Shown here piece after piece: positions 8,091 through 16,877 of a stretch of 64,000 bases of DNA. The notes under the pieces were generated by a model that was given only the letters and a program-made list of their open reading frames with translations, had not been told where the DNA came from and ran no database searches. The stretch comes from Natrinema versiforme JCM 10478 (GTDB taxonomy: Archaea > Halobacteriota > Halobacteria > Halobacteriales > Natrialbaceae), in NCBI RefSeq assembly GCF_000337195.1, contig NZ_AOID01000051.1, positions 62,001 through 126,000 on the forward strand, read 5' to 3'. How positions within the stretch are numbered: the stretch's first letter is position 1; every line of letters starts with the position of its first letter. Position numbers and translations under genes: made by a program.

Positions 8091-11000
8091 ATGGCCGCCG
8101 AGGACAGCAGCGTCGATGCGACGGTCGAGGATCGGGACCACGGGCGACGGGACAGACCGCTCGAGTCGGGATCAGACGGTGACGGCGAGGCGCTTGCGGC
8201 CGATCTGCGTGACGCCGTCGACGGCGACGTCCGGTTCGACGAGTACACGCGGGTCCTCTACGCGACTGACGGGAGCATCTACGGCGCACAGCCGGCCGGC
8301 GTCGTCTTCCCGCGGGACACCGCCGACGTCCGCGCCGCAATGGCAGTCGCGGCTGACCACGACGCACCGGTCCTGCCCCGAGGTTCGGGGTCGTCGCTGG
8401 CCGGACAAACCGTGGGGCCGGGCTGTGTCGTCCTCGATCTGTCGCGACACATGGACGAGATCCGTGAGATCCATCCCGCGGCGCGGACCGCCGTCGTGCA
8501 GCCGGGTGTCGTCCAGGACGACCTCGACGCGGCACTCGAGCCCCACGGCCTCCGATTCGCTCCCGACCCGGCTTCTTCGAACCGGGCAACGATCGGCGGC
8601 GGGATCGGAAACAACTCGACGGGCGCACACTCGGTGCGGTACGGAATCACGGACGCCTACGTCGACGAGTGTGAGGTCGTCCTCGCCGACGGCTCGCAGA
8701 TTCGCACTCGAGATGTCGCCCTCGATAGCCCCGAATGGGATCGAATCGTCTCGAAGGACGACCGCGAGGCAGCCCTCTACCGGACGGTGCGGGCGCTTGT
8801 CGAGGACCACGCCGCGGAGATCGAGGAGCGGTATCCGGATCTGAAACGGAGCGTCAGCGGCTACAACCTCCAGAAGGTGATCAGAGAGACCGCGGACGGG
8901 GATCGAGTCATCAACCTCTCCAAACTGCTCGTCGGCGCGGAAGGAACGCTCGGCGTCGTCGTCGAGGCGACGCTCTCGCTCGTGACCCGACCCGACGAGA
9001 CCGCACTCGCGGTCTACTGTTACGACGACTTGCTCGAGGCGCTGGCCGCGGTCCCCGAAGCGCTCGACCTCAAGGCCAGCGCGGTCGAACTCATGGACGA
9101 CGAGGTGTTCCGGCTGGCCGCGGAGTCGGCGGAGTACGCCGAGTACGCGGAGCCGATTCCCGAGGGAACTGAGGCGGCACTGATGCTCGAGTTCGACTCC
9201 GAGGTCGTCGACGACCTGCCGGACGCGATCGCGACTGCGACGGCCGGTCTCGTCGACAGCGGGACGGCCTTTGGCTCGATTGAGGCGTTCTCGCCGGCGA
9301 AACAGGACCGGCTCTGGAAGCTCCGGAAGGCCGCGATCCCGCTGTTGATGAGCATGGACGGCGACCCGAAGCCGTACCCGTTCGTCGAGGACGCTTCCGT
9401 GCCGCCGGTGGAACTCGCCGAGTACGTGGCCGGCTTTCAGGAGATTCTCGAGGCCCACGACACCACGGCGGCCTACTTCGCCCACGCGGGGGTCGGCACG
9501 CTCCACATTCGACCGGTCCTCAACCTCAAGGCGGCGGACGACGTCGAGAAAATGCGCGCGATCGCCGACGACGTCACGGACCTCGTCCGCGAACACAACG
9601 GCTCCTTCTCGGGCGAGCACGGCGACGGCCTCGCGCGGACGGAGTTCAACCCCAAGCTGTACGGGCCGGAGCTCTGGGACGCCTTTCAGGACCTCAAATC
9701 GGCGTTCGACCCCGACTGGCGGCTGAACCCGGGGAAGGTCGTGTATCGGGAGGACGACCCCACGGACATCCGCGACCACCTCCGGTACGGCCCGGACTAC
9801 GCCGCGCTCGAGCCCCGGACGACGCTGGATTTCGACGACGAAGGCGGGTTCGCCGACCTCGTGGAACTCTGTAACGGCTGTGGCACCTGCCGGCAGACCG
9901 ACGGCGACGTGATGTGTCCCACCTATCGGGCGACCGAGGAGGAAATCGCGACTACGCGAGGGCGAGCCAACTTGCTCCGGGCGGCGATCAGCGGCGAGAT
10001 CGACCCCGAGGAACTCTATGGCGAGCGGTTTCAGGACGAGGTACTCGACCTCTGTATCGGCTGCAAGGGCTGTCAGAGCGACTGTCCGACCGGGGTCGAC
10101 CTCGCGAAGCTCAAAGCCGAAGTGAAACACCAGTACCACGACCGCGAGGGGACGAGCCTGCGGGAACGGCTCTTCGCAAACGTCGACCGGCTCGCCGCGG
10201 TCGGGAGTGCGTTTGCGCCGCTCGCGAACCGTGCCGCGGAACTACCGGGTGCCAGAACTGTCCTCGAGAAGACCGTCGGAATCGCTGCCGATCGCACGCT
10301 GCCGACCTTCCGGCGGGAGTCGCTCGTCGATTGGTTCCGGCAGCGAGGGGGGCCACGGGTCGCCGCCGAAACCGCGACGGCCGGCGTCGTCCTCTTTCCC
10401 GATACGGACACGAACTACTCGAATCCCGAACTCGGGAAGGCGGCCGTCGCGGTCCTCGAGGCCGCGAACGTCCGCGTCGTGGTTCCGGATCTCGGCCCGA
10501 CCGGACGGGCAGCCTACTCGACCGGCATGCTCGACGTCGCGGCCGAGCAGGGCCGGGACCTGCTTGCAGACCTCGAGCCCTATCTCGAGCGCGGTTGGTC
10601 GGTTCTGTTCGTCGAGCCCTCCGACGCGGCGATGGTCGTCGACGAGTACCGGAGCCTGCTCGCGGACGAGCGGGTCGAACGGCTCGCGGCGAACGCCTTC
10701 GGCGTCTGCGAGTACGTCGACGAGCGGCGTCTGGACGAGGAGCTGACGTTCGTCCAGTCCGAGAACGCAGACACGCGACTGAGCTTCCACGGCCACTGCC
10801 ATCAGAAGGCGCGCGGCGCGGACCACCACGCCGTCGGCGTGCTCCGGCGGGCCGGCTACGCCGTCGACCCCGTCGATTCGAGCTGTTGTGGCATGGCCGG
10901 CAGCTTCGGCTACGAGGCCGAACACTACGACCTCTCGAAAGCGATCGGCTCCCTGCTTCGGGAGGACCTCGAGGCCAGTGCGGCCGGGCGGGCGGACGGT

Positions 11001-11126
11001 GACGGCGAGTCGATCGTCGTCGCGCCGGGCACCTCCTGTCGAACGCAGGTGGGCGACTTCGAGGGCTACGACCGCCCTGCCCATCCCGTCGAACTGCTTG
11101 CACGGGGACTCGAGCCGTCGGACTGA
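8091..11126 (+). CDS. FAD-linked oxidase fused to an Fe-S/CCG domain (GlcD/Dld type)
   Basis: A 1011-residue fusion, probably a 2-hydroxyacid (D-lactate or glycolate) dehydrogenase. Order: an FAD-binding PCMH domain (LPRGSGSSLAGQ, then IGGGIGNNSTGAHSVRYG), an FAD-oxidase C-terminal domain (FSGEHGDGLARTEF), two 4Fe-4S motifs (CNGCGTCRQ, CIGCKGCQSDCPTG), then two CCG-type segments (SFHGHCHQKA, SSCCGMAGSFGYE). In many bacteria these parts are separate GlcD/E/F subunits; single-chain versions are common in haloarchaea. The ATG at 8091 is preferred over 7998 because the upstream stretch is not family-like. Electrons probably go to the quinone pool. The substrate is inferred only from the family. 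Confidence 0.92.
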   Translation: MAAEDSSVDATVEDRDHGRRDRPLESGSDGDGEALAADLRDAVDGDVRFDEYTRVLYATDGSIYGAQPAGVVFPRDTADVRAAMAVAADHDAPVLPRGSGSSLAGQTVGPGCVVLDLSRHMDEIREIHPAARTAVVQPGVVQDDLDAALEPHGLRFAPDPASSNRATIGGGIGNNSTGAHSVRYGITDAYVDECEVVLADGSQIRTRDVALDSPEWDRIVSKDDREAALYRTVRALVEDHAAEIEERYPDLKRSVSGYNLQKVIRETADGDRVINLSKLLVGAEGTLGVVVEATLSLVTRPDETALAVYCYDDLLEALAAVPEALDLKASAVELMDDEVFRLAAESAEYAEYAEPIPEGTEAALMLEFDSEVVDDLPDAIATATAGLVDSGTAFGSIEAFSPAKQDRLWKLRKAAIPLLMSMDGDPKPYPFVEDASVPPVELAEYVAGFQEILEAHDTTAAYFAHAGVGTLHIRPVLNLKAADDVEKMRAIADDVTDLVREHNGSFSGEHGDGLARTEFNPKLYGPELWDAFQDLKSAFDPDWRLNPGKVVYREDDPTDIRDHLRYGPDYAALEPRTTLDFDDEGGFADLVELCNGCGTCRQTDGDVMCPTYRATEEEIATTRGRANLLRAAISGEIDPEELYGERFQDEVLDLCIGCKGCQSDCPTGVDLAKLKAEVKHQYHDREGTSLRERLFANVDRLAAVGSAFAPLANRAAELPGARTVLEKTVGIAADRTLPTFRRESLVDWFRQRGGPRVAAETATAGVVLFPDTDTNYSNPELGKAAVAVLEAANVRVVVPDLGPTGRAAYSTGMLDVAAEQGRDLLADLEPYLERGWSVLFVEPSDAAMVVDEYRSLLADERVERLAANAFGVCEYVDERRLDEELTFVQSENADTRLSFHGHCHQKARGADHHAVGVLRRAGYAVDPVDSSCCGMAGSFGYEAEHYDLSKAIGSLLREDLEASAAGRADGDGESIVVAPGTSCRTQVGDFEGYDRPAHPVELLARGLEPSD

Positions 11127-11247
11127 CCGGCGACTCGATCGGACTCCGCTGGGCTCACCATTGCCGGCAGCGACGAAAGCGGTACGCACGATTCGTGTCT
11201 CGAGCGCGAACGAATCATTTAGGCGTCGGCCCGCGGTACGGAGGGGT

Positions 11248-11514
11248 ATGCCCGTCCCGAAATCGGAGTTCGAGGAGCTGCCGCCGTGTGACTTCTATAC
11301 GCCGGCGGAACTGTTCGAGGACGACCAGATGTACACCGTCTACGAGATCGCCCGCATGCTGCAGGGAGTCGAGCCCGACGCCGAACTCGACCCCGAGACC
11401 GAGGATATCCTGCTCGACTGGGCGATCCCGTGGGTCATGACCAACGCTGACGACCTCGTGGTGGCCGAGCCGCGAGACGAGGACGAACCCGGCTACTACG
11501 GCCTGAAAGAATGA
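11248..11514 (+). CDS. Conserved small acidic haloarchaeal protein
   Basis: An 88-residue acidic protein with no membrane segment and no enzyme motif that I recognise. It resembles a small haloarchaeal family of unknown function, which I believe is listed as DUF5827. The ATG at 11248 is chosen over earlier in-frame ATGs because the upstream stretch overlaps the oxidase gene and is low complexity. Its stop overlaps the ATG of the following ATPase gene (ATGA), so the two are probably translated together and may act together. Confidence 0.75.
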   Translation: MPVPKSEFEELPPCDFYTPAELFEDDQMYTVYEIARMLQGVEPDAELDPETEDILLDWAIPWVMTNADDLVVAEPRDEDEPGYYGLKE

Positions 11515-12341
11515 TCCTCCTCGTGGTCGGTGCCGACCGCGTCGACGCCGGCAAGACCACGTTTTCGGCCGGCCTGCTCGAGCGAACCGGAGCCGTCGGC
11601 TACAAACCCCGCGCCGGCAACGACTTCTGGTTCGACCACGACGACTGCCGGCGAGCGCTCGCCGACGGCCGACTGTACGGCAAGGACGCGGCCCGGCTCT
11701 CGGCGGCGGACGGCCGCGACCGCCCGCCCGAGCGACTCAATCCCGTCCACCGGCTGTGGCGGCCCGCCCCCGGCGGCGGGACCGGACTGCTCGGACGCGC
11801 CGACAGGGAATTCCTCGTGGATCGGGTCGGTCGCGATGGCGACGACCCGCTGTTCGTCCGCAACACGACCGCCGAGATCCCGGACGCGGTCGCTAAGGCG
11901 CTCCCGCTCGAGGAGGCGATCCCCGTCGAGACCGTCGACGAGTTCAACGACCTCGCCCGGCAGCGCTACGTCCCCGCATTCGAGCGACTCGCCGCCGATA
12001 TCGAGGCCGCCGACATCGCCGTCGTCGAGTCCTACAGCGACATCGCACGGCCGCTCGAGGCGCTCGATCCGTCCTCGGTCGCCGCGGTCGCGGCCGTCGA
12101 ACCCGGCCGCGTGCGGACCTACGCCGGCGACCGCTACTGTCGCGCCTGCGAGATCGCGAGTTCGAGCCCCAGAGACGGGGCTGTCGAGAAGCGCGTCGGC
12201 GACGCCCTCGAGTACCTAGACCCGCTCGAGCGCGTGTCGCTGCCAGCGCTCGGCACGGATGCCAGAACCGACCCCGAACGGATCGCGGACGCGTATGCCG
12301 ACGCCTACGACGCGGTCCTCGACGCCGCCGCGCAGCGCTAA
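11511..12341 (+). CDS. P-loop ATPase of unknown function
   Basis: A 276-residue protein that opens with GADRVDAGKTTFSAGLLE, a deviant Walker A like that of dethiobiotin synthetase and related SIMIBI-class NTPases. A later VVESYSDIARPL could be the Walker B region. CRACEI provides a cysteine pair near residue 210. No biotin or cobalamin genes are nearby, so no pathway is assigned. It is coupled by a four-base overlap to the small acidic protein upstream. It is annotated in haloarchaea simply as an ATPase. Confidence 0.75.
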   Translation: MILLVVGADRVDAGKTTFSAGLLERTGAVGYKPRAGNDFWFDHDDCRRALADGRLYGKDAARLSAADGRDRPPERLNPVHRLWRPAPGGGTGLLGRADREFLVDRVGRDGDDPLFVRNTTAEIPDAVAKALPLEEAIPVETVDEFNDLARQRYVPAFERLAADIEAADIAVVESYSDIARPLEALDPSSVAAVAAVEPGRVRTYAGDRYCRACEIASSSPRDGAVEKRVGDALEYLDPLERVSLPALGTDARTDPERIADAYADAYDAVLDAAAQR

Positions 12342-12426
12342 CCTCACTCGAGTGGGGGCGCTACCCGCGAGCGGCGGGGAAAAGCGAACGCCGGACAGCG
12401 ACCGACTCGCTCGCGCTCGGTCCGAC

Positions 12427-13005
12427 TCAGGACTGGCGCGCCATCCGCGCCGAGAGTTCGACGTGATCGTAGGGATCGCTCGTCACGCTCGGCCCGTGGC
12501 CGGTGTGCATCGCCGCGAGGGACGGGTCGATCCGCTCGAGCACGCGGTCGATGCTCTCGATTAGGGTTGTCCGATCGCCCTCCTCGAGATCGGTGCGACC
12601 GAAGCTCCCGTTCTGGAAGATCAGATCGCCCGCGAAGAGGATTCCCGCCCCCTCGGAGTAGAAACAGAGGTGGTCGTCCTTGTGGCCGGGCGTGTGGAGC
12701 GCGACGTACTCGTGGTCGCCCAACCGGACCTGCTCCTCGTCGGCGATCGCGTGATCAACGCCCTCGATCGAGGTGTCGTACCCCCACGCGTCGACGCCGA
12801 AGGCGTCTTTCACTGCGGCGAGATTGCCGACGTGGTCGCGATGCGTATGCGTGAGGATCACTGCCTCGAGGTCGTCGACCTCGGAGCGGACGGCGTCGAC
12901 GACATCGAAGTTCGCCCCCGTATCGACGAGCACGGGTCGGTCGCCGGTCACCAGAAAGACGTTGCTCGTAAACGCTTGGACGTTCCGCGCGAGATTCGTG
13001 ATCAC
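12427..13005 (-). CDS. MBL-fold metallo-hydrolase
   Basis: A 192-residue metallo-beta-lactamase-fold protein with a complete binuclear metal site: HTHRDH (HxHxDH) near residue 53, a histidine in HTPGHKDDH, the aspartate in FAGDLIF, and the final histidine in MHTGHGP. This arrangement fits the glyoxalase II-like hydrolases that cleave thioesters or related substrates. Length is normal for the short members. It is cytoplasmic, with no signal peptide. It stands alone, convergent with the ATPase gene. The substrate is unknown. Confidence 0.9.
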   Translation of the reverse strand: MITNLARNVQAFTSNVFLVTGDRPVLVDTGANFDVVDAVRSEVDDLEAVILTHTHRDHVGNLAAVKDAFGVDAWGYDTSIEGVDHAIADEEQVRLGDHEYVALHTPGHKDDHLCFYSEGAGILFAGDLIFQNGSFGRTDLEEGDRTTLIESIDRVLERIDPSLAAMHTGHGPSVTSDPYDHVELSARMARQS

Positions 13006-13154
13006 GGGACTTGGTACGCGGTCGACCGATTTGTGGGTATCGACACGGATGGCAACGGTTGACGGCGAGAACCAAAACGCAGGCTATTGGTCGCCCAGAC
13101 CGCTCGAAACCGAGAATAACCGCGACTCATTCGATCGACTGCAGTATTCACAAG

Positions 13155-13163
13155 CATTTTTAG
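13155..13163 (+). promoter_or_regulatory. TATA-like box for the membrane-anchored HTH gene
   Basis: The sequence catttttag is centred about 27 bases before the ATG at 13187. This is the spacing of a leaderless haloarchaeal promoter and supports that start over the longer open frame. Confidence 0.5.
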
Positions 13164-13186
13164 CTCCGGCACGTAGTGGTAGACGA

Positions 13187-14446
13187 ATGAATCGGCCGGC
13201 CTCCGTTGGACTCGTCGTTCTCGTGATCCTCGCGTCCGTTGCCGGCGTCAGCGGATCGGTCGTCGCGGCAACCGCCGGATCGGCCGCCCCCTCGGCGACG
13301 GAGCCGGCTTCAGTCGAGAGACAACTCGAGACGACGGCCGACGGTGCGGAGACGAGCCCGTTCGTCTCACAGGAAGCGCAGAACTTCGACAATCGAACGT
13401 TCGACATCACGATTTACGAAAACGGAAGTGCAACGTGGACGTTCCGGTACGAACGCCACTTCGCGAACGCGGACAACGAGACGGCGGCCGAAGCGAACTT
13501 CGAGACCTTCATCGAGCGATTCGAAGCGAACGAAACCGGCCTCTACGAGCAGTTCATCAACCGGTCGCAGTTACTGACCGAAGCCGGTGCGGCGGAGACC
13601 GACCGGGAGATGACGGCCACCGATTTCCGACGATCGGCCCGCATCGAGGAGTGGCCGAGCAAGCGCGGCGTCGTCGAAATGTCGTTTACGTGGACCGGGT
13701 TCGCGGCCGTCAACGAGGAAACCGTCGTGGCGGGTGACGTGTTCCAAGATCTCTATCTCCCATCCGGGCAGGCGATCGTGTACGAAGCCGGCGGCGATCT
13801 CACCTTCCGCGCTATCGAACCGAACGGGGAGTACGCGGGGGACTCCCTCGAGTCGGCGAATTCGGTCCAGTGGAACGGCCAAAACCAGTTCGTCGACGGC
13901 CGGCCCCGCGCAGTTTTCGATCGACCCGGCGGTGTCGCGGCCACCAACAGCGGTAGTGACGACCCGACTGCGGCCATGACCGGGTCCGACATCGTCTGGT
14001 ATCTCACTGGCGGACTCCTCGTGGCCGGCATCGGAGTCGCAGCCGTCGTCTGGTATCGGCGGTACGGCCCCGGATCGGACGATACCGCCGATACCGGCGG
14101 CGCGGCAACGCACCCGGCCGAATCGGATCGATCGCCTGCGGCAGACACCGGCACACCGCCACCGAACGCCGACGCGACGCCCGACTCCGGGGACGCCGCC
14201 CCGCTCACCGACGACGCGCTCATGACCGACGAGGACCGCGTCGTCAAGCTCATCCGCGAGAACGGCGGCCGGATGAAACAGGTCAACATCGTCGACGAGA
14301 CCGGTTGGTCGAAGTCCAAGGTCAGCATGCTGCTTTCGGACATGGAAGACGACGGCACCATCAGCAAACTCCGCGTCGGCCGCGAGAACATCATCAGCCT
14401 CGAAGGCTTCGAACCCGAAGCGACGAAGTCGCCCTTCGAGGAGTAA
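13187..14446 (+). CDS. Membrane-anchored winged-helix regulator
   Basis: A 419-residue protein. Residues 1-30 are a Sec-type signal or first membrane segment (VGLVVLVILASVAGVSGSVVA). A large extracellular domain follows, then one membrane helix (DIVWYLTGGLLVAGIGVAAVVWY) near residue 275, a Pro/Asp/Ala-rich linker, and a C-terminal winged helix (IRENGGRMKQVNIVDETG, then SKVSMLLSDMEDDG). The layout would place a DNA-binding domain inside and a sensing domain outside. Haloarchaea have several such proteins; no ligand or target is known. The start is supported by the TATA-like box at 13155. Confidence 0.85.
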   Translation: MNRPASVGLVVLVILASVAGVSGSVVAATAGSAAPSATEPASVERQLETTADGAETSPFVSQEAQNFDNRTFDITIYENGSATWTFRYERHFANADNETAAEANFETFIERFEANETGLYEQFINRSQLLTEAGAAETDREMTATDFRRSARIEEWPSKRGVVEMSFTWTGFAAVNEETVVAGDVFQDLYLPSGQAIVYEAGGDLTFRAIEPNGEYAGDSLESANSVQWNGQNQFVDGRPRAVFDRPGGVAATNSGSDDPTAAMTGSDIVWYLTGGLLVAGIGVAAVVWYRRYGPGSDDTADTGGAATHPAESDRSPAADTGTPPPNADATPDSGDAAPLTDDALMTDEDRVVKLIRENGGRMKQVNIVDETGWSKSKVSMLLSDMEDDGTISKLRVGRENIISLEGFEPEATKSPFEE

Positions 14447-14618
14447 CCGTTGCCGACACCGCGTCGCTGACAGGTTCTCGCGTGGGACTGTCCGACACTC
14501 TCGAAACGAAACGGAATGCTTAAACATCGTACTGCGCTACGATTGGATGGAGACGAAGCCCGATCCGATGGCCTGCGGAACGACGTGACGCAGGGCCCGG
14601 AGAGAGGCGACGAACCGA

Positions 14619-14693
14619 GCTCCGATGGTGTAGTCCGGCCAATCATATTGCCCTCTCACGGCAATGACCTGGGTTCGAATCCCAGTCGGAGCA
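14619..14693 (+). tRNA. tRNA-Glu (anticodon CTC)
   Basis: A complete 75-base cloverleaf. The acceptor arms gctccga/tcggagc pair over all seven positions and the discriminator is A. The anticodon stem ttgcc/ggcaa encloses the loop ctctcac, giving anticodon CTC. The T-arm is tggg ttcgaat ccca. The CCA end is not encoded. A TATA-like cttaaa lies about 100 bases upstream (14518-14523). No intron is seen. Confidence 0.95.
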
Positions 14694-14888
14694 TTCCCCG
14701 TTTTCACTCGGATAATTGATCTCGACTCGAGAGTCTCGGCTGTAATCAGTTTGCTGTTCCGACGCAGATCCGTGGCCCGCTTGTTTTTGCCAGCGGAGCG
14801 ACCACGACCGACACATGTGACCATCGGCCCCCCGCCTTGCGATAGCGTCGCGGTGGGATCCGCCGGTTAGACCCGTCGTTCTGCGATT

Positions 14889-15491
14889 CTATTGCTTGTA
14901 CCGGCTCGGGACGTAGTCGTCGACGGACTCGGGAACGGCGTCGAAGACGACCGGCGCGGCGTTCGCGAGCCGTCGGCGAAGGAGGACGTACAGCCCGCCG
15001 ATAAGGAGCGCGGCACCAACGAACCACCGAAACGGGTCGTCGAGAACCATCCACAGCGGGACTCCAGCGAGTGACGCGAGCAGCAGGTCCTCCGGCGCGC
15101 CGTCGTACCGAATCCACCGCTTCGGCGCTCGCCAGCGGCGTTGCACGTGGTCGTAGACTGCTCGGTCGGAGGTCCCCTCCCACGGCCGGAGCTCGAGGCC
15201 GCCGCCGTAGCGGTCCATCCGACAGTGCAGGGCGGCTCCGGCGAGCAGGAACGCGGCGGCGACGAGCCACGGCGTCGCGATCAGTACCGCGGCGATCGCG
15301 ATCGGAACGGCGGCGATAGCGTAGATCGTTGGATAGTGAAGCGTTCGCCGGTGGCCCGCGTAGAGGTCGAAATCCGGCATCAAGCTGCCGACAAACGCGC
15401 CGACCAGTGCCGCCGGTGCGAGGTCCGGGGCGAACGCGACGAGCGGCGCTGCGATGGCGAGTCCAACGAGCGCGTGCGTCGGGAGCATCAT
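14889..15491 (-). CDS. YdjM-type membrane-bound metal-dependent hydrolase
   Basis: A 200-residue integral membrane protein with about five helices. It matches the YdjM/DUF457 family: an N-terminal LPTHALVGLAIAAP with a conserved histidine, then GSLMPDFDLYAGHRRTLHYP carrying Asp and His residues thought to bind a metal. The biochemical activity is not proven. Of two adjacent in-frame ATGs the first (15491) is used. The frame continues to 15656, but that part overlaps the start of the divergent membrane protein gene at 15565 and is not family-like. Confidence 0.85.
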   Translation of the reverse strand: MMLPTHALVGLAIAAPLVAFAPDLAPAALVGAFVGSLMPDFDLYAGHRRTLHYPTIYAIAAVPIAIAAVLIATPWLVAAAFLLAGAALHCRMDRYGGGLELRPWEGTSDRAVYDHVQRRWRAPKRWIRYDGAPEDLLLASLAGVPLWMVLDDPFRWFVGAALLIGGLYVLLRRRLANAAPVVFDAVPESVDDYVPSRYKQ

Positions 15492-15564
15492 AGCAACCGG
15501 AAGGGGAGTCGGAGAGATAAGCCCACCGGCGGATTTATGATTCGATGGTGTCTGGAAACCGGAC

Positions 15565-16206
15565 ATGCCGGGCAATAGCGGGAATTCGTCCCGGGAGGAC
15601 CGTTCGGACGACGCGAAAGCGGTGTTCGAACGGCTGTTCCGGAGCGGGCGACTCAACGGCCTCTTCGCGTGGCTGGTGATCGGCGTCCTCGCGACGGTCT
15701 TCCTCGAGAGCGCGCTCGATCTCGACTACCAGTGGCTCGTCTTCGTGACCGGCGTCGGCGTGGTCGTGCTGATCCCGCCGGCGGCCTACCGCGACTGGCG
15801 GATCATGCTGCCGTGGGAGTTGCTCGTCCTCGCGACGTTGCCCATCCTCGTTCGGGGGCTGTTCGGCGGGAGCGTCGGGACGTTCGCCGCCTATCTCGCG
15901 GTCGCCGGGTTGGCGTTGCTCGTGACGGTCGAACTACATATGTTCACGTCGCTGCAAGTCACCCAGTGGTTCGCCGTCGCCTTCGTCGTGTTACTGACGC
16001 TGGCGTCGGTCGCGGCGTGGACCGTGCTCCGCTGGAACCTCGATCGAACTTTCGGCACCTCGTATCTCTCGACGAACGAGGTGTTGATGGCCGAGTGGCT
16101 CTCCGTGACCGTCGCGGGACTGGCGGCCGGCGTGTTGTTCGACGCGTACTTCAGACGCCGCGACCGACAGCTTCGGCGGGCGCTCAGACGGGTGGTGCGC
16201 CGATGA
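15565..16206 (+). CDS. Integral membrane protein of unknown function
   Basis: A 213-residue protein with a short charged N-terminus (about 30 residues) followed by about six hydrophobic segments and a basic C-terminus (RRRDRQLRRALRRVVRR) that would face the cytoplasm. I recognise no catalytic motif. Its stop overlaps the next ATG by four bases (ATGA), so it is co-translated with another membrane protein, and the two may form one unit. Confidence 0.85.
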   Translation: MPGNSGNSSREDRSDDAKAVFERLFRSGRLNGLFAWLVIGVLATVFLESALDLDYQWLVFVTGVGVVVLIPPAAYRDWRIMLPWELLVLATLPILVRGLFGGSVGTFAAYLAVAGLALLVTVELHMFTSLQVTQWFAVAFVVLLTLASVAAWTVLRWNLDRTFGTSYLSTNEVLMAEWLSVTVAGLAAGVLFDAYFRRRDRQLRRALRRVVRR

Positions 16207-16835
16207 CGCGACTGCCGCGGCCCTCGATACGGAACCAGCGACGGCTCACGCGAGCGATGCAAGTCGTCTTGGTCGCACTCGTCGGGTACGGCCTCCTCGA
16301 CGGGCAACCGAAAGCGATCGTCAACGGCGGCGTCGCGCTTCTGATCACGTTCCTACCGGCCCTGTTGGAACGCAACTACGACCTGCCGTTAGATCCGTGG
16401 CTTGCCCTCTGGATCACCTCCGCCGTGTTCCTCCACACGCTCGGGTCTGCGGGCCTGTACGGACAGATCGGCTGGTGGGATCACCTCACGCACGCGCTGT
16501 CGGCGTCGCTCATCGCCGGCGTCGGCTACACGGCCGCTCGAGCGGTCGATCTCCACGCCGACGACATCCACATCCCGAGCCGGATCGCGTTCGTCTACAT
16601 CTTCGCGGTCGTGATGGCCTTCGGCGTCATCTGGGAGTTGTTCGAGTTCGGTCTCGACATCCTCGCCGCGGAGACGGGCCTGACCATGCCGCTGGCCCAG
16701 CACGGACTCGACGACACGGTCCGCGATCTGATGTTCAACTCGCTGGGCGCGCTCCTCGTGGGGCTGTTCGGACAGGTCCATCTGACCGATGTCGCCGAGA
16801 CGGTTCGGGAGCGGCTGCTCGCGGTCCAGTCCTGA
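16203..16835 (+). CDS. DUF2238 (YjdF-like) membrane protein
   Basis: A 210-residue membrane protein with about five helices. GWWDHLTHALSASLIAGVGY and VIWELFEFGLDIL are characteristic of DUF2238/YjdF proteins; the histidine, aspartate and glutamate in these helices are conserved. The final segment HGLDDTVRDLMFNSLGALL also fits. Function is unknown. The start is fixed by the ATGA overlap with the upstream membrane protein. Confidence 0.85.
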   Translation: MTRLPRPSIRNQRRLTRAMQVVLVALVGYGLLDGQPKAIVNGGVALLITFLPALLERNYDLPLDPWLALWITSAVFLHTLGSAGLYGQIGWWDHLTHALSASLIAGVGYTAARAVDLHADDIHIPSRIAFVYIFAVVMAFGVIWELFEFGLDILAAETGLTMPLAQHGLDDTVRDLMFNSLGALLVGLFGQVHLTDVAETVRERLLAVQS

Positions 16836-16877
16836 CGAGACGGGTTCTTTTGTTGACCGCTGTGGCTGCTGTAAGCA

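Noticed and set aside
8172-10139. A 655-codon open frame opposite the FAD-oxidase gene
   Set aside because: It is a shadow of the real gene: rich in Val, Arg, Asp and Glu with no domain, while the other strand shows complete FAD and Fe-S motifs.
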